A stretch of DNA of 64,000 bases from Kingdonia uniflora (lineage: Eukaryota > Streptophyta > Magnoliopsida > Ranunculales > Circaeasteraceae): positions 186,001 to 250,000 of the forward strand of contig JACGCM010000155.1 of assembly GCA_014058105.1 (NCBI GenBank). Direction: 5' to 3'. The position numbers and the translations under genes are program-made. Within the stretch, counting starts at the first letter, position 1. Every line of letters starts with the position of its first letter. The notes beneath the pieces are model-generated. The model saw only the letters and a program-made list of their open reading frames with translations, was not told the origin of the DNA and searched no databases. Positions 1 to 11,287 of this stretch are shown in pieces.

Positions 1-3000
1 ATCGAAGGCATACCAGATCTCTCGAACTTTCTTATAAAAAAACAAGGCATGGGCAGTGGTTTCCTCGTCTTCTCCGCAGCGGGGGCAGGTGGCCTCCCGC
101 TCATAATCACCAAACAGAAGTTTGTACTTGGTAGGGATGCTGTCCTGCAAGGCTTTCCACATAAAAAGTTGAACTCTAAAGGAACTTTCATATTCTATAC
201 GGTAGTCCACTGGAGATTGGAGGGGACATGCTCAGGATAGTTATGCTGGATGTTAAGATCTGACCGATAGGCAGATTTAGCCGTAAGGATGCCATTAATC
301 TCTGGTCTCCAGCGCAAGGTGTTCTTAGAGGGGAAAGCACTAAGCGGGATCCGGAGGATGGCTTCCGCAATGTCTTGGTGGAAAAGAGATCTGACAAGGG
401 GTTCTTTCCAGTGTCGCTGGATAGGGAAAATGAGATCGCTAACCTTAGAAACGAGGAGATGGCGAGGGTGGGGGCCATATGGACGCCCAAAAGGGATAGT
501 TGGGATCCAGGGTTCCAGCCATAAATCTATGTTGCAGCCATCTCCAATATGCCATATGAGATTATTCCAGATTTGATTTTTGGCTGCGATGATTCCTTTC
601 CAGATCCAGGAGTCCGAGCGTTTCGGGAGGGAGGTCATAATGGATTCTTTAGAGGAGTAACTCTTGACAAGATTAGAGGCCCAGAGTTTGTCTGGCTCTT
701 TTATGACTCTCCAAAAAAGTTTAGCAAGAATGGCGTAATTATGGGAGAGGACAGTCCGAATACCCAGACCTCCCCATTTAATAAGCCTGCGGATTTTCTT
801 CCAGCTGATGAGGGATGCTTTCCTGTTGCCATTGGCGTTGGATCCCCACAGGAAACGGCCATTGATAGAATCGAGTTTTTTGCAAGTCTGAAGGGGAAAC
901 GGAAAGACAGACATGTGGTAAGAGGGAATTACTGAGTTAACAGCTTTTATGAGAGAGATGCGACCTGCTTGAGAGAGGTTTTTTGCTTTCTAGCCCTCAA
1001 TCCGATCGAAAACACGGGTGATGATATCCTGAAAGTTAAGGCTCTTTTTTCGATCAAATTCAAGAGGTGCTCCAAGGTATTTGTCACCGCCTCTATCCTT
1101 TTTGATGTGGAGGATGTTCTAGATAATCTTGGCATGGCGATGGTGGCACTTCTTACTGAAAAGAAGGCAAGACTTGTCAAAGTTAATCTCTTGTCCATAA
1201 ACCGTTTTAAAGGTGGAAAGGGCCTCAAATAGAGTGCCAGCTTTAGAGGGAGTGACCTTACAAAAAATGAAGCAATCATTCGCAAACAAAAGGTGAGAAA
1301 TCGGAGTACTGCCCCTCACAGTCTTGATGCCGTGGAGGTTCCCGTCAATCTCGGCTTTGAGAATGATTTTAGAGAGGACTTCCGTGCAGATGAGGAAGAG
1401 GAAGGGGGAGAGGGGATCACCTTGTTTAAGCCTGCGTTTAGTTTTAAAGAATCTGAAAGGGGAGCCATTGAGGTTGAAAAAAAGGGTCGTAGTGGAAATG
1501 CACTGGTAGATCCAGGAGCATCACTTGTCGCTAAAACCCATGATTTTCAGGGTGTCGATGAGAAAATCCCATTCGATGCGATCAAAGGCTTTGATAAGGT
1601 CAAGTTTGGCAGCCAAACTACTATTATTACATTTCTTCTTCTTGATAGATCTAAGAATCTCCTGGGCTATGATGATATTGTCAAAAATTTGTCGCCCAGA
1701 CACGAACGTATTTTGAGAGGGAGAGATGATCTTGTCCATGAGGGGTTTGAGTCTAGTGGTTAGAATTTTGGTGATGATTTTGAATTTGACGTTACAGAGG
1801 CTGATCGACCGGTAATGCTCTGGCGAGGTCGGATTCTTCTTCTTAGGGATAAGAGTAATATTCGTGTGATTGTATTCAGGTAGGAGCCGCCCAGTTTGGA
1901 AAAAAGAAAGAGTAGCTTTATAAAGGTCGTCTTTGATAGTATCCCAAGATTTTTGGTAGAAAAGGGGGGTGAATCCGTCAGGACCAGGGGGTTTATTAGG
2001 GTTCATGGAGAGAAGGGCGTCACTGACGTCTTCTAGAGTGAGGTCCCTAGTAAGTGATTCGTTGTCTTCCAGAGTAATGAGCGACTCCATAATGTTGAGC
2101 GAGGTAATCTTGATGGGAGGTTTAGTCGAGGTGAAGAGATCCTGGTAGAATTCAATAAAAGTGTTACCTATACTCGATCTGTCTTGAGCCCATGAGCCAT
2201 CTGGCTTGCGAATAGAGAGAATAAAGTTCTTTTTTCTCTGGTAAATTGGGGAGATGTGGAAGAATCTAGTGTTACGATCGCCTTCTTTAAGCCAGATTTC
2301 TCGAGATTTGTCTCTCCAGAGAGTCTCTTCTTGATTCAGAGCTTGGTCCAACGAGTTCTGGAGCTGACGTTCCAGACCATCATTTTGATCCGAGTGAGGC
2401 GCTTTTTGAATCTGATCTATCCGCCCCCGAAGCTGCTGGATGATGCCAGGCTTGGAGTTGAAAGCCAATCTGCTCCAGGTAGTGAGTTTTGCTTTGGTGT
2501 GGCGCAGCTTCTTGCAGAGACGGAGGGGACGCGATCCCGTTTGGATAGTCTCCCAGGCATCATTGATCACATTATTACAGTCCTCGTGTTTGGTCCAGAT
2601 TGATTGGAAGTGGAATTGCTTAGGAAGATTGGAATGGATAGGCGCAGTATTGAGGATGATGGGCCCATGATCCGAACCTATAATGGGTAAGTTAAGAATA
2701 GTAGCATCTGGAAAACACGTTCTCCAAGTGTCATTGACAATGCCTCTATCCAGGCGAAGTTTAGTCAGGTTCGTACCTTTACGCTTGTTAGACCACGTAA
2801 AGGGGACACCCGTGAAACCAAGGTCGATCAGAGAGGAGTTGAAGATGAAGTCGGTAAGGGGATTAGGGCCAAAGGGTCGAAGGATATCCTCCCAAATTTC
2901 TCCTCTCTGGAAATGATGCCATTGAGGTCTCCAATAATGATCCAAGGAATGTGAATGGCCTGAGCGAGGGTAGTGATGGAGTCCCAGTATTGACCCCTTT

Positions 3001-3364
3001 GGGAGTGATCGGGGGGCCCATAGGTAAAAGATCTCATTCAATGAGTCAGCTGAGAGTTGAGGTCAGGATTGGTAGGGGAGGTAATGATGAGAGTGTCAAT
3101 GCTCCTCTTGGAAGAGGCGAGAATCGTGAGGTCAATATCTCTGTGCCAAGCTAGCCAAAGGCCGCCTCCATGACCGACATTAGCTGGCACACAGTGTGAG
3201 TGGTCGAAACCCAGACTAGAGAATTTCCAGGATAAGTCAGTGTCCGTGTTTTTAGTCTCAGAAAGGAAGATAATATCGGGGTTGTACTTTTTTTGGATAT
3301 TGCGGAGCTCCCGGAGAGTGGAGGGATTTCCACTCCCCCTACAATTCCAGGAAAGGACTATCAT
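1..3364 (-). pseudogene. LINE ORF2: endonuclease-reverse transcriptase, broken
   Basis: ORF2 provides the AP-like endonuclease and reverse transcriptase for target-primed insertion. It starts at 3364 (MIVLSWNCRGSGNPSTLREL, the endonuclease N-terminus). The frame shifts near 3041 and continues to 1521 with the endonuclease motif GSDHGP and then the RT motifs KPPGPDGFTPLFYQKSW, LIPKKKNP and KLDLIKAFDRIEW. After another break the 1319-1119 segment carries FANDCF where the catalytic FADD is expected, so one catalytic Asp is Asn. 914-195 is the C-terminal thumb and linker region, and the bases up to the window start encode CPRCGED-type zf-RVT sequence. Frame breaks and the lost Asp show it is dead. 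Confidence 0.88.
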
Positions 3365-5916
3365 TGGGAACTGAGGGCCGGTGTCGGGTCCACTTCCAAA
3401 TAGAGGGTGATTAATTGGTGCATGTGAGAGGTCTGACTAGTTCTGTTACGCAGAGGAATGTCCTGATCCGTCCCGGCTGAGTGAAGGAATTTTTTAGCCC
3501 AAAGAATGAAGTGTCTACGCCCAAATCTGGTTCCTAATTGATTAAAAGAGTTACGTTGGTTCCTAAATAAGGGTGTCTGGGCCTGGGGAAGAAGCCCGTT
3601 CGGGGCATTATGGTCGATTTTGTGGTCGCGTCTATGAAGAGGTCTGTAAGACTGGTTCCAGAGGTCTCTGATCCTATGTTTGATCGTGTTGGAAGATATG
3701 ATGGTTTCATATGTCTCTGCCAAAGATCGTCTGTTATGAGAAGCAGTGGTCTTTAGGATTGTCAAATTCTTTGTACCCCCGATTTTCCTGAGCCAGGGTT
3801 TAGTATCTTGGGCGGGGGTGGTCATATGATGAACTTTGTATTTGTTAGAAAGAGTAATATCAAAGGGAGTCCTGTCCGGGGGGTGCTCTGGATGTGTTTG
3901 TATGTGTCGGGAGTTTCTGGCTTTGAACGGTCGGGTGTTCCATAATAGTATATTTCTAAGTGGAGCATAAGTGCCATAATAATAATCGTAATAAGGGTGG
4001 TGGTAGTGCTTACCTCGCCATTTATCAAATTCATATAGTCTATTAGGGTCACAAGAAGGCATAACATATCTAAAGGAAGAATTATCAGTGCATGGAAGAT
4101 TCATAGTGTGCAAGTGTGTTGGTTGAAATAAAACGCGTACCTTTGTGGGTACGTCAGAGTCCCCAGAGCTGTCATCCAATTCTGTAATATTACGTTGCCG
4201 TTTAGTAGTGTAGTTTCGGTATGAGTGAGAGGTTCCTCTGTATTGCTCCGTGTCCGAGACATCTATAAAGATATTCTCCGAGTTCGGAGTTCTCCATCCA
4301 TTGCTTTCTGTCGATGAATGACCCACCTCTAGGGGTTCGGGATCTTCATCCGATGACAAGGTAAGAGGTGGCTGAGTAGGATGAGGCCAGGATGTTTCCT
4401 CTGTTGAGAATTGGTAATGCGTATTTGCCGGTCGGCGTATGGTTTGGGCTTATGAACCTTTTGAGAGTATGTCTGAGTTGGGCTAAGAGAGAGGCCTGTA
4501 GAACTCCTGCTGTTATGAACTTGGAATGTTAGTGCCTTTGGGCTATTGCCAAAATTCAGGGTTCGAGGTTTGATAAGGAGGCCCATGCGAGAGGAAAACC
4601 CAACTGGTTTTGGTGTGGTTTTTGTCGCTGTAGGCCCAGGTTCTAACGGTACTATGTTCAGATCAAGGTCGATGAAGTTGTAAGTGGGTCTTGTACCTTC
4701 CAGCTGTACTGGCGACGCAGCCTTTAACAGCTCTAAACATTTTATTTTCTTTGTTAAGAGATTTGTGTGATTGTGTGGGTCCATTTGCAGAGAGCCATAA
4801 ATGCCTCCAGTCAGATCAGTCTCTCTTCAGCTGCTGATGTCTGTAACTCCTGTTTATGTTACCTGACTTCTCTGTTGTCTCCTCTAGGATTACGAGTTTG
4901 TTGTCCGACGGATGTGATTTGTTTTTCATGTTGATAGTAAGTTTGCTTGGTCGGAGTTATACCTGACGTCCGATGGTGGGAGTACTGATTTTGGTTTCTC
5001 GACCAGTTGTTTAGGCTTTCCATAGTCATTTGGATTATGTGACTCACGCCTTCGCAGTTGTTGCTGTTCAGAGTTTTATCCGAGTGGGAATCTGTCGGCT
5101 TGTCATTTTTTCTTTGTGCGTATCAGAATGGTCGTTGAAAAAAAGCCTCAGAAGAATGTTTGGGTGGGTGGACTTGTATCTGTTTTCCATATGGGAATTC
5201 AAAGGGGTCGGTGACGTTAAGTCTGTTTCGCTCATGACGGTGTTGGCTGAATTTTTTACGAAACTCAGAAAGCACAAAAGCCCTCTCGTCTTTCGTATTT
5301 GATCGTGAGCCCCGGTCTGGGAACTAGGATAGAAAGGACTAACGGCTTATCCGTGTACAAGTTAACTTGGATACGAACAAAGCTAGTTTTGAGGGGCTCT
5401 GCCTCGCGAGTAAAGAAATCGTTTTTGACGTACTCCCCAAGTTTGTTACCAATGCTTTTGAGGGTTTCCGGATCATGAAGACAACAAGGCAAACCTGATA
5501 TTTGAACCCAACATAAGTATCTGGAGAACTGCAGTTCCGTTTGATGGAGCATTGGATCATACGGCTGTTGGAGTATGGAAAAGCCAAAAACGTTGGCCGG
5601 TGGGGTCGCTAGGATCATTCGGAAGTCTTGCTGATTGGTGAAGTTTGCCGTAAATATCTTCGTTTCGCGATCCAAGGCGATTGGAGGTATTGTTGCAATC
5701 AGTTTTGCCCATTCCCTTTTTACCCCTTCGCAAACAGTTTGCTCCCGGATGTTAAGGGATATGGACTTAAACGCAATGGCGAATTTCCACCGTTCTGTCA
5801 ATGCTTCCCATGATGAAGAATCGAGCTTTAGAATCGATACTGGGTCGTTGGTGGTGCAGTAGCTCATAAGTTCCACGATGTCACATTTTTTTTGAGGATT
5901 CTCCTTGTTCGGGCAT
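3361..5916 (-). pseudogene. LINE ORF1 (gag-like, DUF4283 type), frameshifted
   Basis: ORF1 of plant L1 elements encodes an RNA-binding, gag-like protein that packages the LINE RNA. The likely start is the ATG at 5914-5916, reading MPEQGESSKK. A run of eight A then shifts the frame, and the protein resumes at about 5876 as a roughly 200-residue segment with the look of a DUF4283 domain (for example LCWVQISGLPCCLHDPETL). That frame stops at 5265, just where a zinc knuckle is expected (EGFCAF and then a stop). The rest continues in other frames at 4784-4329 and 4359-3361, a basic, low-complexity C-terminal region. The stop codon overlaps the ORF2 start as ATGA at 3364-3361. At least three frame breaks make it a pseudogene. 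Confidence 0.75.
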
Positions 5917-6210
5917 AATGTAGGAAGAGGTTAATAGCCGAAACCCAAGGCAGTTCCGAAAGGGTTGAGAGTGGGGAGCTTTACGTGATCCGCATGGAGA
6001 GTGTTTGACTTTGGAAGTTTGTGGGGTCGTGTGTTGTTTGTGAGGGAGTGTGGTTGGAGGATAGCATGTGAGACTGACTGTAACGTAGGAGAGAGAGAGA
6101 GGAAGAAGTGGAAGGAGATAATGGCGGGTTGGGTGGGAAGAAGGAAGTGGAAGCAGCTCCCTCCATAAATTGCAAAATATGCTCCTCTCAAGAATGCCAA
6201 GTAATTACAA

Positions 6211-6368
6211 ACCCTCTTTCTTATTGGCTAGAGAGTTAACAAATGTTAAACACTACACCCTAAACCTTTCTAAATCCCTATGGTGGGTTGTGCCAACCCT
6301 CTCTCTTGTTGGCTAGAGAGTTAACATATGTTAAACACTACACCCTAAACCAATAAGAGAGAGGGTTG
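6211..6368. repeat. Imperfect direct repeat with terminal hairpin, MITE-like
   Basis: Two copies of a segment beginning accctct(t/c)tctt lie at 6211-6268 and 6297-6349, each with GTTAACA(A/T)ATGTTAAAC at its centre. The second copy is bounded by 19-bp inverted arms at 6294-6312 and 6350-6368 with one mismatch. It also holds a perfect 14-bp palindrome, TTAACATATGTTAA, at 6321-6334. It lies between the LINE 5' end and the first small heat-shock gene. The size and arms suggest a tiny MITE or an inverted-repeat remnant. No target-site duplication is evident. Confidence 0.55.
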
Positions 6369-6448
6369 TCAAATCCGGACTCCCTCTGCACTGTCAAAAA
6401 CAAGGCAAGCCAACAAACCTTTTGACAATTATACAGGCTAAAAATAAA

Positions 6449-7328
6449 ATGAGTTCTATGGTACCTTGGTTTGGCACTCCTTTCTCCAGTGATGTATGGG
6501 ACTTTGGTGGGAACTGGCCTCCGAGAAGGCGAGAAGGTGAAGGCGGTGGTGACAACGATCCTGCTTCCGTCATTACTCGTACTAATGTAGACTGGTGCGA
6601 AACTGAGGATGCCCATATCTTCCGAGCTGATCTCCCAATTTGTTGTCCCTTAGTTCTAGTTTACACAAAGTTTGCTTTATTAGTTAGTAATATTTTATCA
6701 AAATAAAAAAAGTCATAGATATTTTGGATATATCAGACAAAGTGGGCAAAATATCATAATACATCAAATTCCGGACATATTGGTGGTGATATTTTGGATA
6801 TTGTTAACCATGATGCAAGGGTCTCATCATGTCGATAACTACGAAAAAAAAAATTTATGTCATCATGTTGTTCTTCTCTAATCTCTATATGAAACTTGAT
6901 CATCCACATGGGTGAAAATTAAGAGGCAGTAATTGGGTGCACAATAGGCTTATGCCCGATTTTATCCCCGGGATGCATGTTAGTGAGATCAATATTAGCT
7001 AAAATAAACATGTTTTGGAATAACTTGCGAGGTTGTAATAATTTTACCTGCATGAGTGAGGAAGGAAGAGGTGAAAGTGGAGGTGGAAGATGGGAACATG
7101 CTGAAGATAAGCGGGGAGCACACGAAGGAAGAAGAAGATAAGAATGATAAGTGGCACCGGTTGGAGAGGCGGCACGGGAGTTTCATGAGGAGGTTTAGGC
7201 TCCCTGAGAATGCCAAAGTGTATGAGATTAAGTGTGGGTTGGAGAATGGAGTGTTGACTGTGGTGGTGCCTAAGAAGGAGAGTGAGCAGGAGAAAGCTAA
7301 AAATGTTAGGTCAATTGACATAGCTTAG
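6449..7328 (+). CDS. Class I small heat-shock protein (HSP20), intron-containing copy 1
   Basis: This encodes a cytosolic class I small heat-shock protein, an ATP-independent chaperone that binds unfolding proteins. I read two exons, 6449-6641 and 7057-7328, 154 residues in all, within the usual 150-160. Exon 1 starts [19 protein letters not shown] and runs to the beta-strand RADLP. Exon 2 carries the alpha-crystallin core ([47 protein letters not shown]) and a C-terminal I-D-I as the oligomerisation IxI motif. The donor GT at 6642 joined to the AG at 7055-7056 restores the canonical spacing (ADLP-I-L-RKEEV). Class I sHSP genes usually lack introns, so an intron inside the domain is unusual. 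No clear heat-shock element was seen; the hairpin repeat sits about 80 bp upstream. A silent or decaying gene is possible. Confidence 0.7.
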
Positions 7329-8301
7329 GCTATGTTTTATGAGCTTTGATCTATATGTTGTGTTCCTGTGTGTTTCTGTACAGGGTTTAGGCCCTAGTTT
7401 GTGCTTGTACAGTTGGACCTTAGTTTGCGCTGTATATATCTTGTGTTCTAGATATACAGTGGAAAGGATGTATATATCTTTCTCTTTGCATGTCTGAAGG
7501 TATGAATATGATATCCCATCTATTTTATCTGCCCTTTTACCATGTCCCGCAATGTCCATTCTAATAGCTGCCTGATATTCTTCTCGTATTTTCACTATAT
7601 TTTCACTGTCGGCCGATTTTCAGTTTTAACAGAATAGTAGGACTTATAACTCAGATGTCCATGCACTTTGAGGCCACCGGTTGCAGCCCTCGCCATTTTT
7701 CTAGTTGTGTTGAGTGTGTACTTGCTTTCTTATCCCAGCTGGTACCTAATATACTTCACCATAAGTACTATTTGAATATACCAGGAAAGACTGTTTTCGC
7801 TCTTTCGTACAGAAGTCTCCTTCTGATCATTTCTAAGCACCCAAGTGAATGTCTGATTACCTTTCAATGATTCATCCTAAAATGAAATACAACTGAAGCC
7901 CAAACTTTATCTTCTGAAGGTGATATTTATGTATGTGACCATATGCATTGGCTCATGTGTCGCATAGTCGTCCCACTGATAGTCATCCCCTTATCCTTTC
8001 AAGCATCCAAAGATGAATAGTACTGAGCCCAAAACTTTAACCTTTCTCACTGTGATTCCACATGATTCTTCATGGCAAAACATGCCAAATTATTTGCAAT
8101 TTCTCACAAGTGCCAAATGATTTACAATTGTTAGGAGCCTAGGAGTACACATGCTAATCTTTGACCACATGGATCCCAAGTATCAGTGTTATCTGCCAAA
8201 TGGACGTGCAGATATGATGACTAACATCTCCTTCAACGATCAATAACATCCCCTAAGAAGGCAAACCAACAAACCTTGTGACGAAAACAATCATAGAAGC
8301 T

Positions 8302-8968
8302 ATGAGTTCTATGATACCTTGGTTTGGCACTCCTTTCTCCAGTGATGTGTGGGACACTGGTGGGAACTGGCCTCTGAAAAGGCGAGACGATGCCAATGCC
8401 TATCTTGCTTCTCTCATTGTTGGTACTATTGCTACTAATGCAGACCGGCGCAAAACTGAGGATGCCCTTATCTTTCGCGTTTATTATCTCCCCGGTATAT
8501 TCAATGTTGTCCTTTAGATCTAGTTACACATAGTTTACTTGATCATCACATAACATGGACTGGTGCACAATAGGCTTGTACGTGCTCTTATCCCCCGGGT
8601 GCATGTTATTAGTGAGATCAATATTAGCTAAAATAAGTAGTTTATTAGTGAGATCAATATTAGCTAAAATAAGTAGTTTTAGGAATAACTCGACACCTTG
8701 TGATTTTTGACAATTGCACGAGTAAAGAAGGAAGAAATGAAAATATTGGTAGACAACAGGAACGTGCTTGAGATAAGTGGGGAGCGCACGAATGGAGTGC
8801 AGGGGTTTCATGAGGAGGTTTAAGCTTCTTGAGAATGCTAGAGTGAATTGGGAAGTGAATGATATTTACTGTCGGTTGGAGAATGAAGTAGTGACTGTGG
8901 TGGTGCCTAAGGAAGTTGAACTAGAGAAGGCTAAGAATGTTAGGGCAATAATAATTAACATAGCTTAG
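8302..8968 (+). pseudogene. Class I small heat-shock protein copy 2, frameshifted
   Basis: This is a tandem duplicate of the gene at 6449. Exon 1 (8302 to about 8494) starts [20 protein letters not shown], and exon 2 begins after an AG at 8721-8722 with KKEEMKILVDNRNVLEISGE. Relative to copy 1, a 41-bp deletion just after the GERT segment removes the WHRLERR region. The frame then reads into a TAA near 8821. The rest of the domain (FMRRFKLLENARV, ENEVVTVVVPK) survives in another frame to the stop at 8968. Its intron holds a tandem duplication of about 36 bp at 8607-8678. Similarity to copy 1 extends into upstream and downstream flanks, so a segment of at least 1.1 kb was duplicated. It cannot make a full alpha-crystallin domain. 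Confidence 0.85.
8607..8678 (+). repeat. Tandem duplication of about 36 bp in the sHSP copy-2 intron
   Basis: The unit, beginning ttattagtgagatcaatatt and ending ataagtagt, occurs twice head to tail here and once at the corresponding place in the copy-1 intron (near 6970-7010). It therefore arose after the gene duplication. Confidence 0.8.
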
Positions 8969-9099
8969 GCTATGTTTTATGGCTCTTGACCGTGTATCAA
9001 TTTCATGTATGTCGTATCTGTATATTTGTGTACAAAGTTTAGGATCTCTGGAATGTATATATCTTTCTCTTTGCATGTATGAAGGTATGATATCTTCAC

Positions 9100-10230
9100 C
9101 TTTTTATGTGCCTTTTACACTGTCTCTCTAACCTTGATGATATGTTTGAGCTGAAGATGGTTGAACTCAAACCTTGCCAATAAGAGCATATATCTTCAGA
9201 TACTTTAGGAGGGTCATGTATCATCATTCCACTACACTTCCTTGGCATCCTAGTGAAGTCATTTCATGTAACGTTAAACTGTCATATAATATGATAGACA
9301 ACAATTGAACTTTTTTTTCAGCAGGCAAAGGATATTGTGCTTCATTGAAATATGCGGAATGACCAACTTCAGATCACCCACCTTAAAAGAAATATTCAAC
9401 TTCAAATCACTCTCATAGAATTGCAAGAAAGCTATTCAACTTTACCGGATAGAATACATGATATACGACCTTCATGGCTATAAGGGTGATTCAGTTAACT
9501 CAATACATATACTGCGATGATCCTATCATTTAAAATTATAGATATACGATATCTTAGCATATATTGAACTACTATTAGTGGATTTTAACAAACATAAATC
9601 CTTAGATAATCTGCAAAGATCATAACTGTTGGTCTATCAGAAGTAGGGACAGAGTGGTAGAAATACACTTCATACCCTCAATGAATGATACAATGTACAT
9701 AAATGATCCTACCGTCAAGTAAAATTCTTGAGTCCAAGTTTTACACATTGCTGTCAAATAAAATTTCTTACAGAAAAGATAGATGCTATTAAATTATCCT
9801 TTACTTCGGAGACCAGCGGTTTCTGGTTATTAATATCGAGAGCTCGTCAACTCATAGAGGTATTAACTTAATACACACAAGCACATTTAAGAAATGTTAT
9901 AATTATTGGTTTTAAGAAATGATTTCACTCATAATAGTCTAAATTAAACCAAATCCAACTCTGACAATCACACAAGGTTATTAGTATCTTTTTTCAAGAT
10001 CTTAGGGGTTTGTCTGTCTTAACTGTCATTCATAAAACTGAAAAAACATAAAACAATTTGCAAATGCCAACTATATATTTAGATTTATCCTTAGCTTTCA
10101 TGCATTAAAAGATAATATTTTGTTGCAGTAAAATATGTAATTATGCCTAGAAACTGAAAACAATGAGAATTATTGCTCTAGAGTTATGGGGTTTAGACAA
10201 CTATGTGATTAGCTGTTATATTTAACCATC
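9100..10230. other. Intergenic AT-rich DNA
   Basis: I see no coding region, RNA gene or repeat structure here. The last part is the presumed promoter of the MADS-box gene that follows. Confidence 0.6.
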
Positions 10231-10236
10231 AAATCC

Positions 10237-10244
10237 TATATAAA
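10237..10244 (+). promoter_or_regulatory. TATA box of the MADS-box gene
   Basis: TATATAAA lies 79 bp upstream of the ATG at 10323, consistent with a leader of about 50 bases. It fits the plant core-promoter consensus. Confidence 0.6.
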
Positions 10245-10322
10245 CCCTTCTACCACAACAATGTTTCCCACAAAAAAAGAAGAACAAACTAGAGAAGGTT
10301 GACAAAAGAAGAGTAAGGCGTC

Positions 10323-10997
10323 ATGGGAAAGAAACCGAGCATGGGTCGCCAAAAGATCGAGATCAAAATGATTGAGAAAAACTCTCCTAGGAGACAAGTT
10401 ACATTCTCCAAACGGAAACATGGTTTGTTCAAGAAGGCCAGTGAACTCTGCATCCTATGTGGTGCAGAGGTTGCTATACTTGTTTTCTCGCCTGCTGGGA
10501 AAGTCTACTCGATTGGGATTCCGGAGGTAGATATGGTCGTAGACCGTTTCCTCAATGGTGCCGCACCACGGATGTTCCCCTCTCACCGTGAACCGACCGT
10601 CCGTGAGCTTCGAAAGCAGATCACAGATTTAACGTCCCAGTTGGAAGCAGCAAAAAAGAGAGGCCAGGAACTTCAAAAGATGCGAAAAGAGTCTCAAAAA
10701 AAGCACTGGTGGGAAAAGCCTATCGAAGATCTTGGCTTGAGTGAGCTAGAGCAGTTACGCGGTATAATGGGTGAGCTTAAGACGAAGCTCGCAGTCCGTG
10801 CAGACGAGCTCCTGATCAATGCTACCGCACAGGCGAATGGTCCTCGTGTACTGCCACCAGGATTCGAAGCACAGGCAAATGTGCCTAGTGTGTTGCCTCC
10901 AGGATTTGAAGCTAAGCCAGTTATCCACAACAACAATCTGACTACTCAAAATTATGGTTTTAGCATTGGGCGCGGTGGGTTTTATGGAATGAACTAA
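10323..10997 (+). CDS. Type I (M-alpha) MADS-box transcription factor, AGL62-like
   Basis: This single-exon gene encodes 224 residues. The MADS domain occupies about residues 7-65 ([59 protein letters not shown]), the DNA-binding and dimerisation fold that recognises CArG boxes. The variant MGRQKIEI with [12 protein letters not shown] and lack of introns place it in the M-alpha group near AGL62, which in Arabidopsis acts in endosperm development. Residues about 90-160 are charged and helical ([20 protein letters not shown]), a likely coiled coil. The C-terminus has a short internal duplication, [11 protein letters not shown] then [10 protein letters not shown]. The start is fixed by the MADS N-terminus and by a TATA box 79 bp upstream. 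The function is inferred from the family. Confidence 0.92.
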   Translation: MGKKPSMGRQKIEIKMIEKNSPRRQVTFSKRKHGLFKKASELCILCGAEVAILVFSPAGKVYSIGIPEVDMVVDRFLNGAAPRMFPSHREPTVRELRKQITDLTSQLEAAKKRGQELQKMRKESQKKHWWEKPIEDLGLSELEQLRGIMGELKTKLAVRADELLINATAQANGPRVLPPGFEAQANVPSVLPPGFEAKPVIHNNNLTTQNYGFSIGRGGFYGMN

Positions 10998-11287
10998 GTT
11001 TTATTCTCAGTACCTTTTTCTTCAACCCTTTCTACCTTAGAAGGGAATCGCGAGAATAAAGTAATATTTCTTTTGATGTCAGTAAATAAGGAGAGAATGA
11101 TGATCCGCTTATCGCAATTTGTTGCTATTTTAAATCAAAATTGCAACAAAAGTTCAATGAAAAATTATAACTGATGTCTTATCAAAAACTACGCAAATTT
11201 GGCCGGAAAAAAAAAACATATATGCAATATATGATAAGGGTATAACGTATGTCAAAAAACTACTACAAGCTTCAAGTAATATTACCT

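Larger units (their letters stand above)
1..6200 (-). mobile_element. L1-type LINE retrotransposon, 3' end outside the window
   Basis: Read on the minus strand this is one non-LTR retrotransposon. A 5' leader (about 6200-5917) is followed by ORF1 (5916-3361) and ORF2 (3364 to beyond base 1). ORF2 shows endonuclease, reverse transcriptase and a zf-RVT-like Cys/His region in the usual L1 order. The reading frame is broken several times and one catalytic Asp of reverse transcriptase is replaced, so the copy is not autonomous. The 5' boundary is approximate. The 3' tail and target-site duplication lie outside the window. Confidence 0.9.

Noticed and set aside
289..1763. Long plus-strand frames across 289-1763
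   Set aside because: They are shadows of the LINE ORF2 on the minus strand; the minus-strand frames carry the recognised RT motifs.
6632..6650. sHSP copy 1 as a splice-dead pseudogene
   Set aside because: A first comparison with copy 2 suggested a lost donor, but the GT at 6642 joins in frame to 7057 with normal domain spacing.
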